The notes beneath the pieces are model-generated. The model ran no database searches, was not told where the DNA came from, and was given only the letters and a program-made list of their open reading frames with translations. Position numbers and translations under genes: made by a program. From positions 1 to 6,922 of the forward strand of contig CAIQCM010000058.1 of assembly GCA_903870305.1 (NCBI GenBank): a stretch of 6,922 nucleotides of DNA, in the 5' to 3' direction. This document shows, in pieces, positions 1 through 4,505 of this stretch. Each line of letters starts with the position of its first letter. Position 1 is the stretch's first letter. The DNA comes from an uncultured bacterium (lineage in GTDB: Bacteria > Patescibacteriota > Patescibacteriia > CAIQCM01).

Positions 1-50
1 ATCCGAAGGGGTTCATGTAAAATCACGATCAAGTTTTCAGCGCCTAAAGC

Positions 51-73
51 AAAACCGCCTTAATGGCGGTTTT
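51..73. terminator. Intrinsic terminator of an upstream, off-window gene
   Basis: The arms AAAACCGCC (51-59) and GGCGGTTTT (65-73) pair perfectly over 9 bp around a TTAAT loop. T residues lie on the + side and A residues on the other, so it could work in both directions. It probably ends a + strand gene finishing inside the first 50 bases. A TAA at 18-20 is one candidate stop, but too little sequence is present to identify that gene. Confidence 0.8.
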
Positions 74-150
74 TGCGTTTTAACACCCATAACGACCACG
101 GTATTCCCTCTCTCCGCTTCAGAAGTGATGCGACCGCATTGGTTTTGAAG

Positions 151-172
151 CTTGACATATCAAGCACATATC
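151..172 (+). promoter_or_regulatory. Operator-like repeats over the marR promoter
   Basis: An inverted repeat CTTGA-CATA-TCAAG (151-164) covers the -35 box. ACATATC occurs twice, at 155-161 and 166-172, exactly 11 bp or about one helical turn apart, inside the promoter spacer. MarR proteins are dimers that bind short palindromes in their own promoters, so autorepression is a reasonable inference. No binding data can be read from sequence alone. Confidence 0.45.
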
Positions 173-181
173 ATGTATACT
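152..181 (+). promoter_or_regulatory. Sigma70-type promoter of marR
   Basis: TTGACA (152-157, perfect -35) and TATACT (176-181, 5/6 of the -10) are 18 bp apart. The predicted transcription start is about 188-190, at the ATG of the regulator gene (190), which implies a leaderless or almost leaderless mRNA. Confidence 0.8.
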
Positions 182-189
182 GGCGGCAT

Positions 190-591
190 ATGAATAAACA
201 CATCTCTCTCTTATTCGCCGTCACACGGTCCGGCGCGGTCGTTTCCCGGCGCTTTAGCGCGCATGGGCTGTCTTTTGCCGACTTCATGATCATGCATTAT
301 TTGGATTCGGCCCCCGAAGGGAAACTACGGCGCGTCGATTTGGCGGAAAAAATGGGCCTTACCCCCTCCGGGATCACGCGCCTAATTTTGCCACTCGAAA
401 AGATCGGCATTATCGAACGGCTCGACGACGACTCCGACGCCCGCGCCCGTTTTTCGGCGCTCACCAAGGCCGGGAAAAACCTCTTAAAGGATGCGACCGC
501 CACCCTCGAAGAACGCGCCGAAGAAATTTTCGAGCATGCTTCGGAAAAAAATATTATAACGGCCACGGAACTTCTTTTGAACATAAAGTAA
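190..591 (+). CDS. MarR-family winged-helix transcriptional regulator
   Basis: This 133-residue protein has the size and layout of MarR regulators. An N-terminal dimerisation helix (about 1-25) leads to the winged helix-turn-helix (about 48-90): a recognition segment with AEKMGLTPSGITR, an ELKxxGLI-like stretch (LEKIGIIERL) and an acidic-basic wing DDDSDARARF, followed by LTKAG and a C-terminal dimerisation helix. The reading frame stays open upstream to 73, but ATG 190 is preferred because a consensus promoter lies inside that extension and the protein homology starts here. There is no real Shine-Dalgarno, only GGCGG three bases before the ATG, unlike all other genes in the window. It likely represses itself through the repeats at 151-172. 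The ligand is unknown, and no efflux or resistance gene is adjacent. Confidence 0.88.
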   Translation: MNKHISLLFAVTRSGAVVSRRFSAHGLSFADFMIMHYLDSAPEGKLRRVDLAEKMGLTPSGITRLILPLEKIGIIERLDDDSDARARFSALTKAGKNLLKDATATLEERAEEIFEHASEKNIITATELLLNIK

Positions 592-592
592 G

Positions 593-635
593 AAAAAACG
601 GCGAGTCGCGGGAGGCGCATCGCCGTTGGGGTTTT
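593..635. terminator. Bidirectional terminator between marR and the membrane-protein gene
   Basis: AACGGCGA (597-604) pairs with TCGCCGTT (620-627) around a 15-base loop. On the + strand it is followed by GGGG and a T5 run (632-636). On the - strand the stem runs into T residues complementary to 593-598. It can therefore end marR and the convergent gene that stops at 659. Confidence 0.75.
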
Positions 636-636
636 T

Positions 637-657
637 GTCTTAGGTTTAACCTAAGAC
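637..657. repeat. Perfect 8-bp inverted repeat
   Basis: GTCTTAGG (637-644) and CCTAAGAC (650-657) are perfectly complementary around a TTTAA loop. It sits one base past the stop codon of the - strand gene and just after the T-run of the + strand terminator. It has no T-run of its own on the - strand, so it may be an mRNA 3'-end stabilising hairpin or an accessory terminator stem. Confidence 0.6.
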
Positions 658-658
658 G

Positions 659-1666
659 TTATGGGCCGCTGCAGCAGCGGTGCCCGTCGTCGTCGCTTGC
701 GGGCGGCGCGCCGTCGGGTGGGGGCGGATTGTTCGCCGCCGGTGCGATGTCGGGAAGCGGCTTGGGTGGAAAATCCACCACGCCGCGGCGCGGGTCGTCC
801 GCCGGAAGCAAACAGTCGAGCAGTTCGATGATCGGCCTACTTGCGGCAAGCATCTCGCACGGCGTCAGAAGCGTGCGACCGTCGGAATGAAGATCGTGCG
901 CCGCACGAATCAGCACCACGAGAGCTCGACGCAGATCGGAGGCAATCTTGGCCTGCCAGTCCATCATCGCTTTGAACGCCAGGGGCCAACTGTTGCCATC
1001 TTCGCCCAACTCGCCGATCGGCGCCGAGCGAATGAATTGAGCCGCGACCTGAATGGAAAGCCCCGGCGAAACTTCGCCGTACCTGTCTTTGAACACAATG
1101 CGATTCGCGCCCAAATCCGACCATTCGGTAGAAAGGTGGATCGGCACAATTCCCCACCATGCCAACTCCATGCGCATGCTTTCGTAAACTTCTTCGTTAA
1201 GATTTCTCTTCCCAATGGACACAAAGCCGTCTCGCTTATCGAATAGCGGCACGACGAAGTACAGGCCTTCGCCTTCGCGAAGCGTATTCAACATTTCGCC
1301 AACTGCCGCTAGCGTTTTTGGTCCGAAAACGGCATGGTGTTTGCCGGCGTCGTTGACGACATAGATCATCCAGTACCCGTCCTTGTTGCGTTGCCGGATC
1401 TGTTCGCGAATGCAAGCGAACGGAACTTTAGACGCAAAGGCGGGTAGGCACAAAATGATTGCACAAAACGCGATGAACCCCGCCCAAAACGCCACGTGAT
1501 AACGCGAGTGCATCACCGAAACGACCCCGCAAAACAACGCCGTTGCGGCGACCGCGGCGAGCAGGAACGGTATGATCTGACCTAAGTACATTTTGCGTCG
1601 CTGCCATTTTGTCAGAGGACAAAAGTCCTTCAGGTCGTCCGAAACAGAAACCAGTGTTTTCTTCAT
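659..1666 (-). CDS. Membrane protein of unknown function, two TM helices with a large soluble domain
   Basis: I do not recognise this 335-residue protein. After a charged N-terminus with KWQRRK (20-25), two hydrophobic segments at about 29-51 and 57-78 form a helical hairpin. A soluble, probably cytoplasmic region of some 250 residues follows, with alternating beta-like and helical stretches. It ends in a Pro-rich tail with PPPP and a final CCSGP. Start choice: a GTG at 1684 is in frame, but ATG 1666 has AAGGAG six bases upstream, and that site would lie inside the longer version. The positively charged stretch before helix 1 suggests both termini inside, so the soluble domain would face the cytoplasm. 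It seems monocistronic, with its own promoter and the shared terminator at 593-635. Confidence 0.8.
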   Translation of the reverse strand: MKKTLVSVSDDLKDFCPLTKWQRRKMYLGQIIPFLLAAVAATALFCGVVSVMHSRYHVAFWAGFIAFCAIILCLPAFASKVPFACIREQIRQRNKDGYWMIYVVNDAGKHHAVFGPKTLAAVGEMLNTLREGEGLYFVVPLFDKRDGFVSIGKRNLNEEVYESMRMELAWWGIVPIHLSTEWSDLGANRIVFKDRYGEVSPGLSIQVAAQFIRSAPIGELGEDGNSWPLAFKAMMDWQAKIASDLRRALVVLIRAAHDLHSDGRTLLTPCEMLAASRPIIELLDCLLPADDPRRGVVDFPPKPLPDIAPAANNPPPPDGAPPASDDDGHRCCSGP

Positions 1667-1687
1667 CGTCTTCTCCTTTTTCACTAT

Positions 1688-1704
1688 CGTTTTCTAACAA
1701 AACG
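1688..1704 (-). other. Small hairpin in the 5' leader of the membrane-protein gene
   Basis: CGTTTT (1688-1693) and AAAACG (1699-1704) pair perfectly around a 5-base loop, about 11 bases upstream of the AAGGAG site in mRNA sense. A flanking pair CTATCG (1684-1689) and CGATAG (1713-1718) could form a competing stem. It might tune translation initiation, but nothing shows a ligand or switch. Confidence 0.35.
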
Positions 1705-1723
1705 TTTCATTTCGATAGCTCGA

Positions 1724-1753
1724 TACTTAACCATTTTTCCGCCTTTGCGTCAA
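1724..1753 (-). promoter_or_regulatory. Probable promoter of the membrane-protein gene
   Basis: Reading the - strand, TTGACG (1753-1748) is a good -35. It is followed after 17 bp by TTAAGT (1730-1725), or after 18 bp by TAAGTA. The -10 is weak, so this rests mainly on the -35, the spacing and the position about 55 bp upstream of the start codon. Confidence 0.45.
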
Positions 1754-1762
1754 GGCCGCCGG

Positions 1763-1797
1763 GGTCGTTGGTGATTGGTTTTTGGTTGTTGGTTAAA
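1763..1797. repeat. Degenerate heptanucleotide array, unit GGTNNTT
   Basis: Five consecutive 7-bp units on the + strand are GGTCGTT, GGTGATT, GGTTTTT, GGTTGTT and GGTTAAA. The first four fit GGTNNTT exactly, with two freely varying positions. On the - strand the unit reads AANNACC. The array lies between the GNAT terminator and the next promoter on the - strand. The last unit merges with the A-run that forms the terminator T-tract. Confidence 0.75.
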
Positions 1798-1825
1798 AAA
1801 AGACCGTCTCATGGAAGAGGCGGTC
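1795..1825 (-). terminator. Intrinsic terminator of the GNAT gene
   Basis: On the - strand GACCGCCTC (1825-1817) pairs with GAGACGGTC (1810-1802), with one mismatch, around a 6-base loop, and is followed by seven T residues (1801-1795). It lies 24 bases past the stop codon of the acetyltransferase. A second GAGGCGGTC copy at 1827-1835 could form an alternative stem with the same 3' arm. Confidence 0.85.
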
Positions 1826-1848
1826 GGAGGCGGTCATTGCGGGAAGGA

Positions 1849-2292
1849 TCATGGCGAAGAAATGTCGAGGCGAAGACCGCCGTTCGCATCCGGAACAAAA
1901 CCTTTCTTCAGAAAGAGCTTAGCGGCTTCCTGATCCGGGTTGATCATGGCGCACAACCATCGCATTCGTTGCCGCTTGGCCTCTTTGACAATGTCGTCAA
2001 GCAACTTGCCGGCAATCCCCTTGCGGCGATATTCCGGGCGAACGACCATGTCGGCGATGAGGCCAAAGAAACCCCTGGGAGCATGGTTAGGCGAAAGAGC
2101 GACCATGCCGACGATCTTGCCGCTGTCTTCTTCCTCAGTCACCCGCCACGATGAGCGAAGCGCAACCTCGGAAAGATCTTCGGGTCCAATAAATGTCAGA
2201 CGACCTTCGTTAAGGTACGTTGCGAGCGACCCAAGATCGCCGAGCACGTTAGTATTACCCGCGTCATAAGGATCCAAAAATCGATTGATCAT
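1849..2292 (-). CDS. GNAT-family N-acetyltransferase
   Basis: This 147-residue protein is of normal single-domain GNAT length. Motif A is clear at 79-98: IADMVVRPEYRRKGIAGKLL, whose R89-x-x-G92-x-A94 is the acetyl-CoA pyrophosphate-binding loop. Motif B follows at about 118-132 (NPDQEAAKLFLKKGF), the usual Asn and the FLKKGF helix end of the family. Strand pair 58-66 (GKIVGMVAL) fits beta2-beta3. It should transfer acetyl from acetyl-CoA to an amine, but the substrate cannot be told from the sequence. Start ATG 2292 has AAGGAGG five bases upstream. The gene has its own promoter (2311-2339) and terminator (1795-1825) and appears monocistronic. The tRNA-Ile upstream on the same strand is separated from it by a terminator. 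Confidence 0.9.
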   Translation of the reverse strand: MINRFLDPYDAGNTNVLGDLGSLATYLNEGRLTFIGPEDLSEVALRSSWRVTEEEDSGKIVGMVALSPNHAPRGFFGLIADMVVRPEYRRKGIAGKLLDDIVKEAKRQRMRWLCAMINPDQEAAKLFLKKGFVPDANGGLRLDISSP

Positions 2293-2310
2293 GCCTTCCT
2301 CCTTGGCCGA

Positions 2311-2339
2311 AAGTTAGCACATCCACCCAAGACAATCAA
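2311..2339 (-). promoter_or_regulatory. Extended -10 promoter of the GNAT gene
   Basis: On the - strand TTGATT (2339-2334) is followed after 17 bp by TAACTT (2316-2311), with TGC immediately before the -10 (extended -10). The predicted start near 2304 gives a leader of only about 12 bases, beginning at the AAGGAGG site. The -35 lies just after the tRNA terminator. Confidence 0.55.
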
Positions 2340-2343
2340 TAAC

Positions 2344-2374
2344 AAAATATCCCGCCTTGGAGGTGGGATATTTT
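2344..2374 (-). terminator. Terminator immediately after tRNA-Ile
   Basis: AAAATATCCCGCCT (2344-2357) pairs with AGGTGGGATATTTT (2361-2374): 14 bp with one G-T wobble and a 3-base loop. On the - strand the stem starts at the last A of the encoded CCA and ends in ATATTTTGTT. The overlap with CCA leaves no spacer between mature tRNA and terminator. Confidence 0.85.
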
Positions 2375-2450
2375 GGTGGGCGCGGATGGAGTCGAACCAT
2401 CGACCTTTACATTATCAGTGTAACGCTCTAACCAACTGAGCTACGCGCCC
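2374..2450 (-). tRNA. tRNA-Ile(GAT)
   Basis: The cloverleaf is complete on the - strand. The acceptor GGGCGCG pairs with CGCGCCC. TA occupies positions 8-9, the D-stem is GCTC/GAGC, the anticodon stem is TTACA/TGTAA with loop CTGATAA, and the T-arm is GATGG-TTCGACT-CCATC. Anticodon GAT (2416-2414) reads isoleucine ATC/ATT codons. The discriminator is A and CCA is encoded (2376-2374). Its 5' end, GGGCGCGTA, is shared with the tandem repeats upstream. Confidence 0.97.
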
Positions 2451-2462
2451 GAAGTGAGGAAC

Positions 2463-2493
2463 AAAATACCAAAACCGAAGTTTTGAGTATTTT
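2463..2493 (-). other. Long hairpin A in the tRNA-Ile leader
   Basis: AAAATAC (2463-2469) and CAAAAC (2470-2475) pair with GTTTTG (2480-2485) and GTATTTT (2487-2493), with one bulged base and loop CGAA, or TTCG on the - strand. T residues flank it on both strands, so it resembles a terminator. On the - strand it would lie upstream of the tRNA, so full termination there would silence the tRNA. Confidence 0.7.
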
Positions 2494-2545
2494 TTCCGAA
2501 CGAGGGTGGGTATCGCGAACGATACGCGCCCGAAACGAGGAGCAG

Positions 2546-2571
2546 GATATAGAAACCGATGTTTCTATATC
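2546..2571 (-). other. Long hairpin B in the tRNA-Ile leader
   Basis: GATATAGAAAC (2546-2556) and GTTTCTATATC (2561-2571) form a perfect 11-bp stem around CGAT (ATCG on the - strand). It occupies the place of hairpin A in the next repeat unit but shares almost no stem sequence with it. It has no T-run. Confidence 0.75.
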
Positions 2572-2669
2572 TTCGACGAGTGAGGGTGGGTATCGAGGCC
2601 CAAAGGCCGAAGATACGCGCTCGCAGTGAGGGATTGAAACAAGGGGCGGATGAGCGACCCTTGGCTTAT

Positions 2670-2698
2670 TTTATACCAAATCCCCCATTTCTTTTCAA
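2670..2698 (-). promoter_or_regulatory. Promoter of the tRNA-Ile leader transcript
   Basis: On the - strand TTGAAA (2698-2693) and TATAAA (2675-2670) are separated by exactly 17 bp, each 5/6 to consensus. Predicted start is near 2663. No better promoter lies closer to the tRNA, so the transcript should carry about 210 bases of repeats before the tRNA. A CAAGGG/CCCTTG stem (2640-2663) begins at the predicted 5' end. Confidence 0.65.
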
Positions 2699-2717
2699 GC
2701 CCCCAAACACCCGACCA

Positions 2718-2746
2718 TTGCCAAGAACGAAAATATGCGCTATTAT
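2718..2746 (+). promoter_or_regulatory. Promoter of the 2795-3384 operon
   Basis: TTGCCA (2718-2723) and TATTAT (2741-2746) are 17 bp apart and each match 5/6 of consensus. The predicted start near 2753 gives a 42-base leader. It diverges from the tRNA-Ile promoter, whose -35 lies only 20 bp away. Confidence 0.7.
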
Positions 2747-2794
2747 GCCGACAGCGCGATTTGGCGCCAACGCACCTTGCCAAAGGAGGCACCG

Positions 2795-3184
2795 ATGAAC
2801 ACCGGCGAAGAAGAAAAGCCAATACCGTTCACCCCCTACGAATTCATCGCCGCGATCTTGTATTGCTCCGAGGAAATGATCTTCCACGAAGCCGAGCTGG
2901 TCGACCATGTCGAAAATTTGTGCGCGCGGATCCCCAGGAACAGCGGTTTTTCGAAAACGAGCGTTCTGAAACATCTTAGTACGTTCGTCACCGGACAGAT
3001 CCTGCGCTATGCCGGCCCTTCGAACGTTTTCGTCTACAACCGGCAAAACGACCCCTATCTGTGGCACGTTCTCGCCGCATCACATGCTTTTCCCGATCTT
3101 GAGAGCTGGTTGTACGAGGCCGTCGCGTTCACCGCTCCCTGGTCGACGATCAAGACACCCCAACCAATGGAGGCACGAACATGA
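2795..3184 (+). CDS. Hypothetical protein, possibly winged-helix
   Basis: I do not recognise this 129-residue protein. Predicted elements are a helix at about 13-24 (FTPYEFIAAILYC), a helix at 31-44 (HEAELVDHVENLC), a helix at 53-65 (SKTSVLKHLSTFV), then two strands joined by a turn (ILRYAGPSNVFVYN, 69-82) and a C-terminal helical part. That helix-helix-helix-hairpin order fits a winged helix, but there is no family motif, so this is only an inference. The frame is open upstream to 2735. ATG 2795 is chosen because AAGGAGG (2783-2789) lies five bases before it and the promoter -10 lies inside the longer version. Its TGA stop overlaps the start of the next gene in ATGA, showing translational coupling. 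Confidence 0.8.
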   Translation: MNTGEEEKPIPFTPYEFIAAILYCSEEMIFHEAELVDHVENLCARIPRNSGFSKTSVLKHLSTFVTGQILRYAGPSNVFVYNRQNDPYLWHVLAASHAFPDLESWLYEAVAFTAPWSTIKTPQPMEART

Positions 3185-3384
3185 TGAACGAAACCAAGGC
3201 AAGGGAAAAGATGACAGAGGCGCTCCGCCCATACGCCCTGGAGACGGGCCGTCTGGCTGATGATGTGACGACAACACTCGTCGCCGGCAAATTCGGAAGC
3301 TTCTTCATCGAACACAAATGCGTTAGCGTTCTGCCGAGCGGCGGGATCACGATCGAGCCGCTCGATCCGACACATCCGCATTAG
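3181..3384 (+). CDS. Small hypothetical protein, coupled to the preceding gene
   Basis: This 67-residue protein of unknown function starts at ATG 3181, overlapping the previous stop by four bases (ATGA). GGAGG (3169-3173) lies seven bases upstream. An ATG at 3184 is the alternative start, but its spacing is worse. The N-terminal third (about 1-30) should be helical and charged. The rest looks like two or three short strands (KFGSFFIEHKCVSVLPSGGITIE). The overlap and single shared terminator (3408-3445) suggest it is made in a fixed ratio with the 129-residue protein and may partner it. No domain is recognised. Confidence 0.75.
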   Translation: MMNETKAREKMTEALRPYALETGRLADDVTTTLVAGKFGSFFIEHKCVSVLPSGGITIEPLDPTHPH

Positions 3385-3407
3385 CGACGAAGAGGTGCGA
3401 GTGTCGC

Positions 3408-3445
3408 AAGGACCGGAGCTTAACGCTCGCCGGTCCTTTTCTTTT
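3408..3445 (+). terminator. Terminator of the 2795-3384 operon
   Basis: AAGGACCGG (3408-3416) pairs with CCGGTCCTT (3430-3438), extended by AGC/GCT across a 2-base bulge, and is followed by TTTTCTTTT. A GCGAC/GTCGC stem (3384-3388 with 3403-3407) abuts it on the upstream side. Confidence 0.9.
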
Positions 3446-3447
3446 AT

Positions 3448-3478
3448 AAGAAAATCCCCCGCCGCGACGGCGAGGGAT
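3448..3478 (-). terminator. Terminator of the cysteine-rich protein gene
   Basis: On the - strand ATCCCTCGCCG (3478-3468) pairs with CGGCGGGGGAT (3464-3454) through one T-G wobble and a 3-base loop, followed by TTTCTTATAAAAG. It is back-to-back with the convergent + strand terminator, three bases away. Confidence 0.8.
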
Positions 3479-3490
3479 GAACGGGCTCGA

Positions 3491-3871
3491 CTAGGCGACC
3501 GCGGGCGTCGGATCGATGGAGCGCGTACAGAACGGACAGTGCGGGTGATCTTGTTGACTCTCGCCTTGCCAAAAATCTTCGACGGAGAGTTCGATCACGC
3601 CATGCTTGTCGCAAACATGAGCGCAGAAGTAGAGCACGTTTGATGAGGACGGATCGGTTGTCGTTGCGCAGCAGTACACCTGATGCTTCTGCGTCCGCCG
3701 CGACGCCTCATCCGCCAGGCAAAGGGGGCAGATCCTATCGGTCAAGATCCGATTTTGGAACATCAGCTCTCCGATCTCCTGAGTTCGGGCAAGCATTCCT
3801 TTCATTTCTTTTCTGGCTTCCCGGATGAGATCCGCAAAAATCGACGCGAGCGAACTTTCAGTCATCTGCAT
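3491..3871 (-). CDS. Small cysteine-rich, probable zinc-binding protein of unknown function
   Basis: This 126-residue protein begins with a long amphipathic, charged helix (about 5-40). Four Cys/His clusters follow: C48-P-L-C51, C67-C68, C83-x-H85-x-C87-x-x-H90 and C112-P-F-C115. The CPLC and CPFC knuckles are typical of treble-clef or zinc-ribbon ligands, and enough ligands exist for two Zn sites. The fold is not a family I can name. The frame runs open upstream to 3967, but ATG 3871 has GGGAGG six bases upstream, and the longer version would add a segment with no support. A second ATG two codons in is less well placed. It could bind nucleic acid or act as a protein adaptor; this is inference. 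The gene seems monocistronic. Confidence 0.8.
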   Translation of the reverse strand: MQMTESSLASIFADLIREARKEMKGMLARTQEIGELMFQNRILTDRICPLCLADEASRRTQKHQVYCCATTTDPSSSNVLYFCAHVCDKHGVIELSVEDFWQGESQQDHPHCPFCTRSIDPTPAVA

Positions 3872-3918
3872 TTCGATCCTCCCGTTTCTAGTTGTGGTGA
3901 AAAGAGCTATTACGAACC

Positions 3919-3947
3919 ATAATGAGGCAAACGCGCCGGGAACGCAA
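3919..3947 (-). promoter_or_regulatory. Weak candidate promoter of the cysteine-rich protein gene
   Basis: On the - strand TTGCGT (3947-3942) and CATTAT (3924-3919) are 17 bp apart, matching about 3/6 and 4/6 of consensus. The location, about 48 bases before the start codon, is sensible, but the match is modest. Confidence 0.3.
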
Positions 3948-3960
3948 GCCCTGCGCCGGA

Positions 3961-3989
3961 CTGTCATTTTTTCGCCATTGTGCTAAAGT
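3961..3989 (+). promoter_or_regulatory. Extended -10 promoter of the phosphatase-like gene
   Basis: TAAAGT (3984-3989) is preceded by TGC (3981-3983), an extended -10, and CTGTCA (3961-3966) lies 17 bp upstream as a 4/6 -35. The predicted start near 3996 gives a 15-base leader beginning just before AAGGAGG. The TGTGCTAA string here also occurs in the GNAT promoter. Confidence 0.5.
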
Positions 3990-4010
3990 CGGCGCAGGAA
4001 GGAGGAAGCC

Positions 4011-4505
4011 ATGCCCAAAGTAGCGTTTTTGTGCCACGGGGATCCGCTTTCTCCCCATGGCCTGACCTTCAAAAGCTGTTCAAGAATGCTGAACCTCGCC
4101 GAGGTCATTGCCTGGGAAATCATCGGCATTCGTCTCATTTTCTCGGCAGAAGAACACGAGGCGAAAGAAACGGCGCGACTCTTCGCGGAAATGTTTCGCG
4201 TAAACGTGGAAACCCATCCGGGTCTTTCGAACGATGGCGACAAACGAATGATCGAGGCCTTTATCCGGTCGCTCAGGGCCGAGAAAGATCCGGTTATCGT
4301 CGTTACGCACCGGAGAATAATGGGACGGTTGCTTAAAGAGACCGTGAGACAGGCGGGACGGCCGTTCATTTTCACCGACAAACGATCCCGACGCGGAACG
4401 CCCGCTTTGCGACGCAAACTTCTTGAGTTCGCGCCGCGAGCCATTATCATCGACACCGCGACCATGGAGGCGAGGATCGTCTCGGTCAAAAAACACGCAG
4501 TGTGA
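4011..4505 (+). CDS. Histidine phosphatase (phosphoglycerate mutase-like) superfamily protein, altered active site
   Basis: The 164-residue length and motif order match small SixA-like histidine phosphatases: a first strand ending FLCHGD (6-11) where the family has RHGE, a segment IFSAEEHEAKETARLF (43-58) in place of SSPxxRAxQTA, and VIVVTHRRIMGRLL (95-108) matching the late strand-His-helix. H9 (nucleophile position) and H100 are kept, but the Arg of RHG is Cys (C8) and the Arg of SSPxxRA is His (H49). Both arginines bind phosphate in active members, so activity may be weak, altered or lost. A basic stretch (KRSRRGT, 124-130) is unusual. Start ATG 4011 has AAGGAGG five bases upstream. The next gene appears to be a more divergent relative. 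Assignment is from motifs only. Confidence 0.65.
   Translation: MPKVAFLCHGDPLSPHGLTFKSCSRMLNLAEVIAWEIIGIRLIFSAEEHEAKETARLFAEMFRVNVETHPGLSNDGDKRMIEAFIRSLRAEKDPVIVVTHRRIMGRLLKETVRQAGRPFIFTDKRSRRGTPALRRKLLEFAPRAIIIDTATMEARIVSVKKHAV

Larger units (their letters stand above)
2441..2635 (-). repeat. Tandem structured repeats in the tRNA-Ile leader
   Basis: TACGCGCCCGAA with a following GAGGA block starts at 2442 (inside the tRNA 5' end) and again at 2523; a diverged copy (TACGCGCTCGCAGTGAGG) is at 2614, giving periods of 81 and 91 bp. A second conserved block, GAGGGTGGGTATCG, lies at 2502-2515 and 2582-2595. Between the blocks are hairpins differing in sequence: 2463-2493 and 2546-2571 are long, 2510-2525 and 2590-2616 share a GTATC/GATAC stem. 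On the - strand several loops read TTCG or ATCG, as in stable RNA tetraloops. No coding region is convincing here, so this 213-base stretch to 2663 is best read as a structured tRNA leader or decayed tRNA copies. Confidence 0.75.

Noticed and set aside
1..50. 3' end of an upstream gene
   Set aside because: A TAA at 18-20 followed by the terminator at 51-73 is suggestive, but six codons cannot support a call.
73..189. 39-codon upstream extension of the marR reading frame, starting at TTG 73
   Set aside because: It contains the promoter and part of the preceding terminator and has no ribosome site; MarR homology begins at ATG 190.
680..1246. Open + strand frame opposite the membrane-protein gene
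   Set aside because: No ribosome site, Arg/His-rich composition, and fully antisense to a better supported gene.
1684..1704. GTG 1684 as start of the membrane protein
   Set aside because: The AAGGAG site for ATG 1666 lies inside this extension and no site precedes the GTG at good distance.
1609..2154. Open + strand frame of 181 codons
   Set aside because: It runs through a promoter, a repeat array, a terminator and the antisense of a clear GNAT gene.
2441..2635. CRISPR array
   Set aside because: Only two to three units of unequal length, with conserved blocks of hairpin type and no unique spacers of constant size; no cas gene nearby.
2451..2663. T-box or other known riboswitch
   Set aside because: No T-box consensus, no antiterminator pair, and the controlled gene would be a tRNA itself.
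3983..4489. Open - strand frame of 168 codons opposite the phosphatase-like gene
   Set aside because: No ribosome site and Ser/Arg-rich shadow composition; the + strand gene has promoter, AAGGAGG and terminator.
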